Source: Flavobacteriales bacterium
GTDB taxonomy: Bacteria > Bacteroidota > Bacteroidia > UBA10329
DNA: 64,000 nt
NCBI GenBank assembly: GCA_021739695.1
Contig: JAIPBM010000014.1
Location: forward strand, 1-64,000
Direction of reading: 5' to 3'
Below the pieces are notes generated by a model. That model was not told the DNA's origin and ran no database searches. It saw only the letters and a program-made list of their open reading frames with translations. Both the position numbers and the translations under genes were made by a program. Shown here piece after piece: positions 40,532 through 48,375 of this stretch; within the stretch, counting starts at the first letter, position 1, and every line of letters starts with the position of its first letter.

Positions 40532-41593
40532 ATGAGCGGTTCAACCTACAAGCGGCCATTACAACCAGCGCCAGCAAAACTTTACGAGAACGGGAAGTTC
40601 AGTTATGCCTCGTTCGATGGGCCGATATCAAACCCGAATCTGATAGATGCTGAACAGCCGTATCAACTTCCGCTGCCGCGATTACTGAAATGGATGCAGC
40701 TACGCGAATGGCAGGCTTTTCAGATAAGCAATGGAACGCACTTTGTAATGGTGGCGATCTATAATGCGAAGAAGATCTCGTTGCTACAGTTCATCGTTTA
40801 CGATATCATCAACAACAAAAAATACCGTTACGAGAAGAAGGTAGCGCCTTGGTCTATTGATGTGGCAACGGGCTTGTTCGGAACAGAATCGAGCTACATC
40901 AGCAAGAATTTCAGCGTAGTTGCCAAGCATGATCTGAACAATAATTTGCTCGAACTCACGGCTTCCATCCGAAACCAGAAAGGATTGCCAGATGTGGAGG
41001 CGAAATTCAAAGGCATTCACGACACAAAACGCTACGAACCGATGGTGGTGTGCATGCCGTTTTCAGAGAAAAAGGCCATGTATTCGCACAAATGTCTGAT
41101 GCCGGTTTCAGGGAGCATTCAGTTCGGGAAGGATGTAATTCCGTTCCCCGAGAAGATCAGCCAACTCATCATTGACGATCACAAAGGCTACTATCCATAC
41201 CCGACCGTTTACGATTGGGTAACAGGAATGGGCCGCGATGCGGAAGGCAAACTGATTGGTTTCAATTGCACCGACAATCAGATTCTCGATCACGAAAAGA
41301 ACAACGAGAATTGCCTTTGGCACGATGGAAAGTTGAGTGTGCTTCCACCCATAAAGGTCACGCGACCTGATGGTTATAAAGGCATTTGGTTCGTGAAAGA
41401 CGAATACGGCACGATCGATCTGCAATTCCGTCCAGTCATTCACACAGCCGTGGACGTGAATCTGCTCATTCTGCGAAGCAAATACCAAGGCCCGTACGGT
41501 TTCTTCAATGGCTTCATCAAAAACCGCGATGGAGAGAAGATTGAGATAAAGGAAATGTTCGGAATGGGCGAGGATTTTTATCTGCGAGCTTGA
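40532..41593 (+). CDS. DUF2804 family protein
   Basis: 353 residues without signal peptide or membrane segment. Conserved DUF2804 features are visible: MYSHKCLMPVSGSI, DDHKGYYPYPTVYDWVTG and the closing PYGFFNGFI...EIKEMFGMGED. The fold is lipocalin-like in related families and the function is unknown. A TAACTTCG box 4 nt before the ATG suggests a leaderless transcript. It precedes the phosphonate genes on the same strand, but the 74-bp gap and unrelated family make a functional link uncertain. Confidence 0.83.
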   Translation: MSGSTYKRPLQPAPAKLYENGKFSYASFDGPISNPNLIDAEQPYQLPLPRLLKWMQLREWQAFQISNGTHFVMVAIYNAKKISLLQFIVYDIINNKKYRYEKKVAPWSIDVATGLFGTESSYISKNFSVVAKHDLNNNLLELTASIRNQKGLPDVEAKFKGIHDTKRYEPMVVCMPFSEKKAMYSHKCLMPVSGSIQFGKDVIPFPEKISQLIIDDHKGYYPYPTVYDWVTGMGRDAEGKLIGFNCTDNQILDHEKNNENCLWHDGKLSVLPPIKVTRPDGYKGIWFVKDEYGTIDLQFRPVIHTAVDVNLLILRSKYQGPYGFFNGFIKNRDGEKIEIKEMFGMGEDFYLRA

Positions 41594-41667
41594 ATTAATT
41601 GAAAGTTAATTGCCTCGGATGCTGATTGAATGGTTACCAAAACTATTTTCGCACCAAAATCAAACAT

Positions 41668-42411
41668 ATGTTATCTGACAAAATTTCTCTTGTGGTTTTT
41701 GATATGGCTGGAACCACGATGGTTGACAATGGCGAGATCGAGGATTGTTTTCTTGAGGCCTGCGTTCAAAATGGATTGAACGTAAGTCGAGCACAGATCA
41801 ATGCCATGATGGGTTGGTCTAAGATTGTGGTTTTCCAAACTTTCTGGAAAAAGAAACTGGGAGAAAACCATCCTGATCTGGAAGACAAAGTGGAGGAATC
41901 TTACAACACTTTCCGCGATCTTTTGGAAGCTCACTACGAAGAAACAGACCAGCATCCTACAGTTGGCGCGTTGGAAACAATGGCTTGGTTGCGCGATAAT
42001 GGCGTGAAAGTGGCTTTGACTACCGGTTTTTACCGAGAAGTAACAGATATCATATTGGAGAAATTGGGATGGGATGAAGGCTTGGATGAGAATTACGTGT
42101 CCACCGGCAGTTCAATTATTGACATGTCTATCACTTCTGACGAAGTTCAAAAAGGCCGTCCGCATCCGTTCATGATCCAAAAAGCCATGAAGCAATTCGG
42201 AATCACAGACCCGAAAAAAGTGGTGAAAATCGGAGATACGCCTGTTGATCTTGCCGCTGGCCGAAATGCAAAATGCCTGTACAGCCTAGCGGTAACGAAT
42301 GGTTCGCATACTGAGGCAGAACTTTCTAGGTTGGACAATGACGGATTGCTGCCAACAGTTGGGCATTTGAAAGGCTTCTTGATTGAGAAGCTTGGATTGA
42401 AAAATGCCTGA
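41668..42411 (+). CDS. Phosphonatase-like HAD hydrolase (PhnX-like)
   Basis: 247 residues from the ATG at 41668; a start at 41626 adds 14 residues with no conservation. HAD motif I is VVFDMAGTT with Asp12 as nucleophile. The cap region has GWSK with Lys52, in the place of the Schiff-base Lys53 of B. cereus phosphonoacetaldehyde hydrolase. The following His of classical PhnX is absent, so it is the phosphonatase-like branch. Motifs III-IV: KGRPHPFMI and KIGDTPVDLAAGRN. With PhnW in the cluster it could cleave phosphonoacetaldehyde to acetaldehyde and phosphate. It overlaps the PhnZ-like gene by 8 bp. Confidence 0.86.
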   Translation: MLSDKISLVVFDMAGTTMVDNGEIEDCFLEACVQNGLNVSRAQINAMMGWSKIVVFQTFWKKKLGENHPDLEDKVEESYNTFRDLLEAHYEETDQHPTVGALETMAWLRDNGVKVALTTGFYREVTDIILEKLGWDEGLDENYVSTGSSIIDMSITSDEVQKGRPHPFMIQKAMKQFGITDPKKVVKIGDTPVDLAAGRNAKCLYSLAVTNGSHTEAELSRLDNDGLLPTVGHLKGFLIEKLGLKNA

Positions 42412-42976
42412 TAATTCCATTGAAAAAACGGTCGAAGAGGTTTTCGGCCTCTTCAAAAAGCACGGCAATGCCGATTATATCGGTGAGGCCATTTCACAAT
42501 TAGAACATGCTTGTCAGGCAGCGCAATGTGCCGAAAAGGAAGGCTTCGCAGAAGAAGTCATTCTGGCTGCGCTATTCCACGATATTGGTCATCTCTGCGA
42601 AATGAACGGAGACAAACCAAACATGGGCGGTTATGGCGTGATGGAACATGAAAAACTCGGTGCCGATTTTCTTCGTGCGCGAGGTTTCTCCGAAAATGTG
42701 GCGAAACTCGTTCAAAGCCATGTGGCAGCTAAGCGCTATTTGTGCTATGCCGATGTAGATTATTATGGCAAACTTTCCGAAGCATCCAAGAAAACACTCG
42801 AATATCAAGGTGGAATAATGAGTGCCGAAGAAGCTGTCGCGTTTGAAGAAGATCCGCTTTGCGCAACCATCATTCGCATGCGCCATTGGGACGAAATGGC
42901 CAAGGAAATTGGCGTTCCATTGCCCAATATGAAACAGTATGAAAAAATGGCGCAGAATCATCTGGATAACAGATGA
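42404..42976 (+). CDS. phnZ: PhnZ-type HD-domain mixed-valent diiron oxygenase
   Basis: 190 residues. All residues known to matter in PhnZ are in place: Tyr25 and Glu28 (YIGE), His35, His59-Asp60 (FHDIGH), His82, His106, Lys110 (SHVAAKRYL) and Asp163, with nearly the reference spacing. PhnZ oxidatively splits (R)-1-hydroxy-2-aminoethylphosphonate into glycine and phosphate. The hydroxylating partner PhnY is not in this window. The gene overlaps the phosphonatase-like HAD by 8 bp, so the two are translated together. A different hydroxyphosphonate substrate is possible. Confidence 0.9.
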   Translation: MPDNSIEKTVEEVFGLFKKHGNADYIGEAISQLEHACQAAQCAEKEGFAEEVILAALFHDIGHLCEMNGDKPNMGGYGVMEHEKLGADFLRARGFSENVAKLVQSHVAAKRYLCYADVDYYGKLSEASKKTLEYQGGIMSAEEAVAFEEDPLCATIIRMRHWDEMAKEIGVPLPNMKQYEKMAQNHLDNR

Positions 42977-43044
42977 ATATCCAACTGAGGAACAGAAAAA
43001 CTTGCTCATCAATTAGAAAACGGATTATCTTTCCTACATCATTC

Positions 43045-43413
43045 ATGTCTGTTAACGGGAAATACGATCTTCAAGAACGGTTGATAACGTTTTCGGTAAG
43101 TATTATTGAGTTAGTGAGAAAGCTATCTGACAGTAAGGAATCACGCTACTTTGGAGGACAGATATTACGTTCTGGAAGTGCACCGGCTTTGATCTGTGCG
43201 GAAGCACAGGCAGCTGAATCTCGCAAAGACTTTATTCATAAAATGAAACTTTGTCAGAAGGAATTGCGTGAAACGTCCGTGAATCTCAGGATTATGAGCA
43301 AAACAGAAATCGCAAAACCTTCCTCGATTGAACCCATATTTAAAGAATGCGGAGAATTGAACGCGATTCTTTATTCATCAATTCAAACTGCTCAAAAGAA
43401 CATCAATGCTTAG
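43045..43413 (+). CDS. Four-helix-bundle protein (23S rRNA IVP family)
   Basis: 122 residues from the ATG at 43045; an in-frame ATG at 42973 overlapping the phnZ stop adds 24 polar residues. The pattern SVSIIELVRKL, GGQILRSGSAPALICAEAQ, DFIHKMKLCQKELRET and LNAILYSSI is the four-helix-bundle/S23 family, often encoded within 23S rRNA intervening sequences but also free-standing. Here it lies between phosphonate genes and is probably a passenger. Function is unknown. Confidence 0.85.
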   Translation: MSVNGKYDLQERLITFSVSIIELVRKLSDSKESRYFGGQILRSGSAPALICAEAQAAESRKDFIHKMKLCQKELRETSVNLRIMSKTEIAKPSSIEPIFKECGELNAILYSSIQTAQKNINA

Positions 43414-43489
43414 CTATTTATCCCAACGGAATTCACTTATTCTGTTCTTCCGTTCATCTGTTCACTAGTTATTCAGTTTACTTTCTAAA

Positions 43490-44356
43490 ATGTCTTGGAC
43501 GAATTACCACAGTCACACCAACTATTGTGACGGCACCAACACCCCAGAAGATTACATTAGAAAAGCACTTGCATTAGGAATGCCGACCTACGGCTTCTCA
43601 TCGCATGCTCCAATCCCATTTTTCGATTGCAAATGGGCCATGAAGATTGATGATCTGGAAGGCTATGTTGACGAGATCTATCGTCTTCAGCAGAAGTATG
43701 AAGACCGGATCGAGATTCTTCTTGGTTTGGAGGTCGATTACATTCCTGATAAAATGGGCCCAACGGCCGATTTCCTACAAACGGCCGGACTCGATTACGC
43801 TGTTGGATCAATTCATTTTGTGGACTCGTTCACTGGCGGAAAAGGGTGGGAGATCGATGGAACGCTGGAAGCTTTCAAGAAAGGATTGCACGAGATATTT
43901 GGTGGCGATGTGAAAGCGGCCGTAACGCGCTATTTTGAACTTACACGAGAAATGCTTCTTGAGGATTGTCCTGAGATAGTCGGGCACCTCGATAAGATCA
44001 AAATGCAAAATCTGCGCGAGCACTTCTTTTCTGAAAATGACAAATGGTATCGCGATGAAATGATGCAAACCTTGGAAGCCATTTCCAAGACCGATGCCAT
44101 CATGGAAGTGAATACGCGCGGACTTTATAAGAAACGTGCAAACGAAACGTATCCGAGCAAGTGGGTTTTGGAAGAGGCTTTGAAACTCGACATTCCAGTA
44201 CAGATCAACAGCGATGGACACACTCCAGATGAGATTTTGGGCGAGTTCGGAACCGCTGCGGAATTGCTGTTGAATGTAGGCTACAATAGCTGTGTGATTC
44301 TCATTGATGGCGAATGGTCGGAGGTTGGTTTGACCAAAGAAGGCTACGACATCTAA
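43490..44356 (+). CDS. PHP-domain phosphatase (histidinol-phosphatase HisJ/HisK-like)
   Basis: 288 residues. The PHP metal-binding motifs are NYHSHTNYCDG at the N terminus, FSSHAP, GLEVDYIP, GSIHFVD, GHLDKIKM and the closing NSDGHTPDEI. The family includes histidinol-phosphate phosphatases and other phosphoesterases. In this place, between the PhnZ-like enzyme and a transporter, a phosphoester or phosphonate intermediate is as likely as histidinol phosphate. No other histidine-biosynthesis gene is nearby. ATG 43490 gives the canonical start right before the first metal motif. Confidence 0.88.
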   Translation: MSWTNYHSHTNYCDGTNTPEDYIRKALALGMPTYGFSSHAPIPFFDCKWAMKIDDLEGYVDEIYRLQQKYEDRIEILLGLEVDYIPDKMGPTADFLQTAGLDYAVGSIHFVDSFTGGKGWEIDGTLEAFKKGLHEIFGGDVKAAVTRYFELTREMLLEDCPEIVGHLDKIKMQNLREHFFSENDKWYRDEMMQTLEAISKTDAIMEVNTRGLYKKRANETYPSKWVLEEALKLDIPVQINSDGHTPDEILGEFGTAAELLLNVGYNSCVILIDGEWSEVGLTKEGYDI

Positions 44357-44414
44357 TTTCCATTCTTAACAATTCGGCAATGTTGTCACGTCATCCATTT
44401 CAGAACTTGGCAAC

Positions 44415-45701
44415 TTGAAAAACCTCGGAAGCAACATCACCAAATGGTTGGCGAATTCGAATGGATTCGTCCTTTCGGTGTACGCCATTGTAGCGGCATT
44501 TTCCACCTATTCATGCATGTACGCGTTTCGCAAACCGTTCTCGGCTGCGAGTTTTGATGGAGTGGACGATATGTTCGGGCTTTCGTTCAAATCGGCCATT
44601 GTGATAGCGCAGGTTTTAGGCTACACGCTTTCTAAATTCATTGGAATAAAAGTGGTTTCCGAAATGGGACGAAACAAGCGTGGTTTGGCCATTCTTACAT
44701 TGATCGGAATTGCAGAACTAGCACTTCTCGGGTTTGCTGCTGTTCCGGTCAAATTCAAATTTTTGTTCTTATTCCTAAACGGAATTCCACTCGGAATGGT
44801 GTGGGGATTGGTCTTTAGTTTCTTGGAAGGAAGACGCTACACCGAACTGATGGGCGCTGGATTGTGCGCCAGCTTCATATTTGCTTCTGGCTTTGTGAAA
44901 AGCGTAGGAAAATGGCTGCTTATTGAAGGTGTATCCGATTTCTGGATGCCTTTTGCGGTGGGAGCGATTTTCGCTGTTCCGTTGCTGTTTTTCGTTAGCA
45001 TGTTATCGCTATTGCCCGACCCATCTAAAGAAGACGAGGAACTGCGAACCAAGCGCGAACCGATGACAGGTGCGCAACGAAAAGCGTTCTTCATGAACTT
45101 TGCCGGTGGATTGATTTCGCTGATCATCGTTTACATCATGCTCACTGCCTTCCGCGATTTCCGCGACAATTTCATGGCTGAAATTCTTGGCCAATTAGGC
45201 TTTGGAGATACACCGGCCATTTTCACCACTACCGAAATCCCAGTGACGATTGGTGTGTTGCTGATGTTGGCCTTCGTCATGTTCATCAGGAATAACATGT
45301 TGGCGCTCACCATCAATCATATCATTATCGGATTGGGCTGTGCGGCTGTTGGAGCCAGCACGTGGCTTTTTCATCACGATTTCATCGGACCCATTCCGTG
45401 GATCATGCTTACGGGTTTTGGCGCTTACATGGGCTACATTCCCTTCAATTGTATCCTTTTCGAGCGATTGATCGCGGCCTTCAAATACCCGAGCAACGCA
45501 GGCTTTCTCATCTACTTGGCTGATGCCTTCGGTTACCTCGGCAGCGTGGCTGTGCTATTTTACAAAGACTTCTTCGTCAGCGAGATGGATTGGCTCACAT
45601 TTTTCACCTACGCATGCTACGCGCTCAGCATCGTTGGGGTGGTTTTCACCATCTTCGCCATCATTTATTTCGAACGTAGAAAACTGTTGCTCAACCGATG
45701 A
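44415..45701 (+). CDS. DUF5690-family MFS-like transporter
   Basis: 428 residues with about 11-12 membrane segments. The signature AFSTYSCMYAFRKPFSAASF and GYTLSKFIGIKVVSEM is that of DUF5690, a Bacteroidota MFS-like group. The only start that keeps the first helix is TTG at 44415; no in-frame ATG occurs before residue ~35. It follows the PHP gene by 58 bp and precedes phnW by 114 bp on the same strand. Uptake of 2-aminoethylphosphonate or a related organophosphonate is the natural hypothesis, not shown by sequence alone. Confidence 0.85.
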   Translation: MKNLGSNITKWLANSNGFVLSVYAIVAAFSTYSCMYAFRKPFSAASFDGVDDMFGLSFKSAIVIAQVLGYTLSKFIGIKVVSEMGRNKRGLAILTLIGIAELALLGFAAVPVKFKFLFLFLNGIPLGMVWGLVFSFLEGRRYTELMGAGLCASFIFASGFVKSVGKWLLIEGVSDFWMPFAVGAIFAVPLLFFVSMLSLLPDPSKEDEELRTKREPMTGAQRKAFFMNFAGGLISLIIVYIMLTAFRDFRDNFMAEILGQLGFGDTPAIFTTTEIPVTIGVLLMLAFVMFIRNNMLALTINHIIIGLGCAAVGASTWLFHHDFIGPIPWIMLTGFGAYMGYIPFNCILFERLIAAFKYPSNAGFLIYLADAFGYLGSVAVLFYKDFFVSEMDWLTFFTYACYALSIVGVVFTIFAIIYFERRKLLLNR

Positions 45702-45815
45702 ACAGAATACCTGAAGAACAGGAAAACAGAAGAATTGATTGCTCTGTGAACTCTGTGCCTCTTTTTGTGCCCTCTGTGGTTCAACTTATATGCATCATTC
45801 ATAATTAGTATCACT

Positions 45816-46916
45816 TTGAAAGACAAACTGCTTTTTACCCCTGGTCCACTGACCACTTCCATGACCGTGAAACAGGCCATGCTTCGCGATCTTGGCTCGC
45901 GCGATTTTGAGTTCATCAACCTCGTAAAAGAGATCAGAGATCAATTGCTCGAACTCGGAAACGTAAGTCAAGCAAAAGGCTATGAATGTGTAATCATGCA
46001 AGGTTCTGGAACTTTTGGGGTGGAAAGCATGATTTCTTCCGCTTTGGCGAAGGATGGTCATTTGTTGGTGTTGGTGAACGGGGCTTACGGAGAACGCATC
46101 TGCAAAATGGCGGAGGTTCATGGCTTCCGATACGATGCCTTGACCTACGATGAAGACCAAGCGCCTTCTGTTCAGGAATTGGACGATTTTCTTGCCAAAA
46201 ACCCAAGCGTGTCGCATGTGGTTGTGGTGCATTGCGAGACCACCACGGGCATTTTCAATCCGATCAAAGAATACGGGATGGTGATCAGAAAGCATGGAAA
46301 ACGCTACATGGTCGATGCCATGAGCAGTTTTGGTGCTGTACCTGTTGATCTGGCTGAGTGCAACATCGACTTCCTTGTTTCGAGTAGCAACAAGTGTATT
46401 GAAGGCGTTCCGGGTTTCAGTTTCACCTTGGTAAGCCAAGCTGCGTTGAAGGAATGCGAAGGCCGTTCACGCACGCTAAGCCTCGACCTGTTTGCCCAAT
46501 GGAAAGGACTGGAGAATAACGGTCAGTTCCGTTTTACACCGCCTACACATTCGCTGTTGGCCTACCATCAGGCCATAAAAGAATTGTATGCAGAGGGTGG
46601 AGTGGAAGGCCGCTCAGCGCGTTATCAGAAGAATTATCAAACGCTTGTTGGCGGCATGCGCAATATGGGTTTCACGGAGTACTTACCTGAAGAAAAACAG
46701 GGCTACATCATTACTACGTTCAATCATCCTGATAGCGCCAATTTCAACTTCAACGCATTTTACGAAAAGTTGAATGAGCGTGGTTTTGCCATCTATCCGG
46801 GAAAACTGACCAAAGCAGATTGCTTTCGAATTGGAAACATCGGCCGCATTTCAACAGAAGATGTGGAAGCCTTGCTTAGCGCTATTGCGGAGGTGAAGGC
46901 CGAAATGGGGTTCTGA
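45816..46916 (+). CDS. phnW: 2-aminoethylphosphonate--pyruvate aminotransferase (PhnW)
   Basis: 366 residues counted from TTG at 45816, chosen because the conserved family N terminus KDKLLFTPGPLT starts there; the frame upstream to 45765 is unconserved. It is a PLP class V aminotransferase with QGSGTFGVE, HCETTTGI, DAMSSFGAVPVDL and the Schiff-base Lys193 in SSNKCIEGVPGF. PhnW turns 2-aminoethylphosphonate into phosphonoacetaldehyde, the substrate of phosphonatases such as the HAD at 41668. It is the last gene of the cluster; a hairpin follows at 46946. The TTG start matches that of the transporter gene upstream. Confidence 0.93.
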   Translation: MKDKLLFTPGPLTTSMTVKQAMLRDLGSRDFEFINLVKEIRDQLLELGNVSQAKGYECVIMQGSGTFGVESMISSALAKDGHLLVLVNGAYGERICKMAEVHGFRYDALTYDEDQAPSVQELDDFLAKNPSVSHVVVVHCETTTGIFNPIKEYGMVIRKHGKRYMVDAMSSFGAVPVDLAECNIDFLVSSSNKCIEGVPGFSFTLVSQAALKECEGRSRTLSLDLFAQWKGLENNGQFRFTPPTHSLLAYHQAIKELYAEGGVEGRSARYQKNYQTLVGGMRNMGFTEYLPEEKQGYIITTFNHPDSANFNFNAFYEKLNERGFAIYPGKLTKADCFRIGNIGRISTEDVEALLSAIAEVKAEMGF

Positions 46917-46945
46917 AAACGGTGAAATGAAAAATGAAAAAGGAG

Positions 46946-46965
46946 AAAACGTTCAGTGACGTTTT
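46946..46965. terminator. Hairpin between convergent genes
   Basis: AAAACGT and ACGTTTT with a 6-nt loop, between phnW (+) and the nucleotidyltransferase gene (-). A/T-rich flanks on both sides allow bidirectional termination. Confidence 0.65.
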
Positions 46966-46977
46966 TCATATCTCAGC

Positions 46978-47451
46978 TTATCGTTTTTCTTCCCTCAACA
47001 TTTGTAACTGCTGAATATCTAAAAGGTCTTTTGGCCTGCTGGATTTGATTTTGCTATTGATAAGGTCTTCATACGCAAGCACCCGATACTTCGCAATTTC
47101 GAGCGAGTTGATCGTGGTTGTTTCAGCATTGGTAAATGCTTCGTCAAATGTTTTTCCAGGATTGAAACGGGTAATAAGTTCTATTTCCTGAATAGGGGAT
47201 ATTTTGATGGAAATGTTCTGTTCAGCGCGTTTCACATCTTCAGGAAACGCATCAAAAGCATAGCCCATTTCGTTCAGAACAATTTTCAGGTGGTCAAGAT
47301 TTTCTTGGCGAATGTCAATCCAAAAATCAACGTCTGTGGAATGCCGTTGGTAGCCGTGGAAATTAACGGCACCACCACCCACCATTAGCATTTTTACTTC
47401 ATGCTTATTTGCCAGTTCAATGAACTGTTGAACCTTGTCATCAAACTCCAT
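46978..47451 (-). CDS. MNT-type nucleotidyltransferase
   Basis: 157 residues from the ATG at 47449-47451. The nucleotidyltransferase core is clear: MLMVGGGAVNFHGY followed by STDVDFWID with Asp40 and Asp42. This resembles small nucleotidyltransferases of the AbiEii/MNT group, several of which are toxins that modify tRNA or partner proteins. The body ends with RPKDLLDIQQL, a segment common in these proteins. It overlaps the small gene upstream by 11 bp, which suggests a toxin-antitoxin or related two-gene cassette. The longer open frame to 47523 lies inside the partner gene and is rejected. Confidence 0.82.
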   Translation of the reverse strand: MEFDDKVQQFIELANKHEVKMLMVGGGAVNFHGYQRHSTDVDFWIDIRQENLDHLKIVLNEMGYAFDAFPEDVKRAEQNISIKISPIQEIELITRFNPGKTFDEAFTNAETTTINSLEIAKYRVLAYEDLINSKIKSSRPKDLLDIQQLQMLREEKR

Positions 47452-47632
47452 CTTCCGATCTTGTAAGAACGAAGTTTCCTTTTTCAAGTGGTTTTGCCTT
47501 CGTTCCGAACTTGGTAAACTCACTCACCATTTTCAAGAAAACCTGCACGCGCTCCGCAGGAGACAAAGCCAAGAACTCCTCTTGCCGCCTGCGGTTGTTG
47601 TTCTCCTTTGTATCGAAAATGAGCTGTGACAT
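47441..47632 (-). CDS. Small partner protein of the nucleotidyltransferase
   Basis: 63 residues, mainly helical and charged: FDTKENNNRRRQEEFLALSP, AERVQVFLKMVSEFTKFG. I recognise no named family. A TAGCTTTA box ends 4 nt before the ATG, so this is the first gene of a two-gene transcript with the nucleotidyltransferase, which it overlaps by 11 bp. An antitoxin or substrate role is inferred from the arrangement only. Confidence 0.7.
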   Translation of the reverse strand: MSQLIFDTKENNNRRRQEEFLALSPAERVQVFLKMVSEFTKFGTKAKPLEKGNFVLTRSEDGV

Positions 47633-47666
47633 GATGTAAAGCTACGATGAAGAGAAAATAAAAACG

Positions 47667-47703
47667 AAAAAGGAGAAAATGTCTAGCACGTTTTCTCCTT
47701 TTT
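47667..47703 (-). terminator. Rho-independent terminator after pdxH
   Basis: AAAAAGGAGAAAA and TTTTCTCCTTTTT arms with a ~10-nt loop, 6 bp past the pdxH stop. A-runs on the left read as T-runs on the minus strand. Confidence 0.8.
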
Positions 47704-47708
47704 CCTCC

Positions 47709-48365
47709 CTACGGGGAAAGTTGCTCCATTGCCCATTCATCTCCGTTTTTGATGTAGACGAAACGATCGTGTAAACGGCTTGGGCGACCTTGCCAGAACT
47801 CCAATCGTTCGGGAATGACCACGTAACCGCCCCAATGCGCAGGTCGCGGTATGTCACCATCACCGAATTTCGCTTCCAGTTCCTTTACCGAATTCTGTAG
47901 CTGACCTGGGCTCGAAACGATGCTGCTCTGTGCCGAAGCCCAAGCCCCGATTCTGCTTTCGCGCGGTCGCGATGCCCAGTATGCATCGGAATTTTCTTGC
48001 GAAACTTTGTGAATTGGTCCTTCGATGCGGATCTGTCGATCCAATTCGCTCCAATGGAAGTTGAGCGCTACGTACGGATTGGCAGCAATCTCAATGCCTT
48101 TGCGGCTGTTGTAGTTGGTGTAAAGCACAAATCCGTCTTCACTCACATCGCGCCAATACACGATGCGCGATGATGGACGGCCGTTTGCATTGACCGTACT
48201 CAGGCACATGGCATACGGGTCCAAGATCTGCGCGTTCACAGCTTCTTCCATCCATGTGGCAAACTGCTCCATGGGATTTTCGTTCAGGTCGGATTTGCTC
48301 AGCGGTTTGCTGGCAAAATCGCGCCTAACGGTATTGATGTAATTACGGACTTCTTCTAAACTCAT
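47709..48365 (-). CDS. pdxH: Pyridoxamine 5'-phosphate oxidase (PdxH)
   Basis: 218 residues from the ATG at 48363-48365; a start at 48401 would overlap the nuclease gene and add 12 residues. It makes pyridoxal 5'-phosphate with FMN. Seen: NPMEQFATWMEEA, AMCLSTVNANGRPSSRIVYWRD, the FMN/PLP-binding NYNSRKGIEIAANPYVALNFHW, RQIRIEGP and the C-terminal ERLEFWQGRPSRLHDRF. Standard length and all family motifs. It follows the Mrr-like nuclease by 10 nt on the same strand. Confidence 0.95.
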   Translation of the reverse strand: MSLEEVRNYINTVRRDFASKPLSKSDLNENPMEQFATWMEEAVNAQILDPYAMCLSTVNANGRPSSRIVYWRDVSEDGFVLYTNYNSRKGIEIAANPYVALNFHWSELDRQIRIEGPIHKVSQENSDAYWASRPRESRIGAWASAQSSIVSSPGQLQNSVKELEAKFGDGDIPRPAHWGGYVVIPERLEFWQGRPSRLHDRFVYIKNGDEWAMEQLSP

Positions 48366-48375
48366 TTGTACCCAA

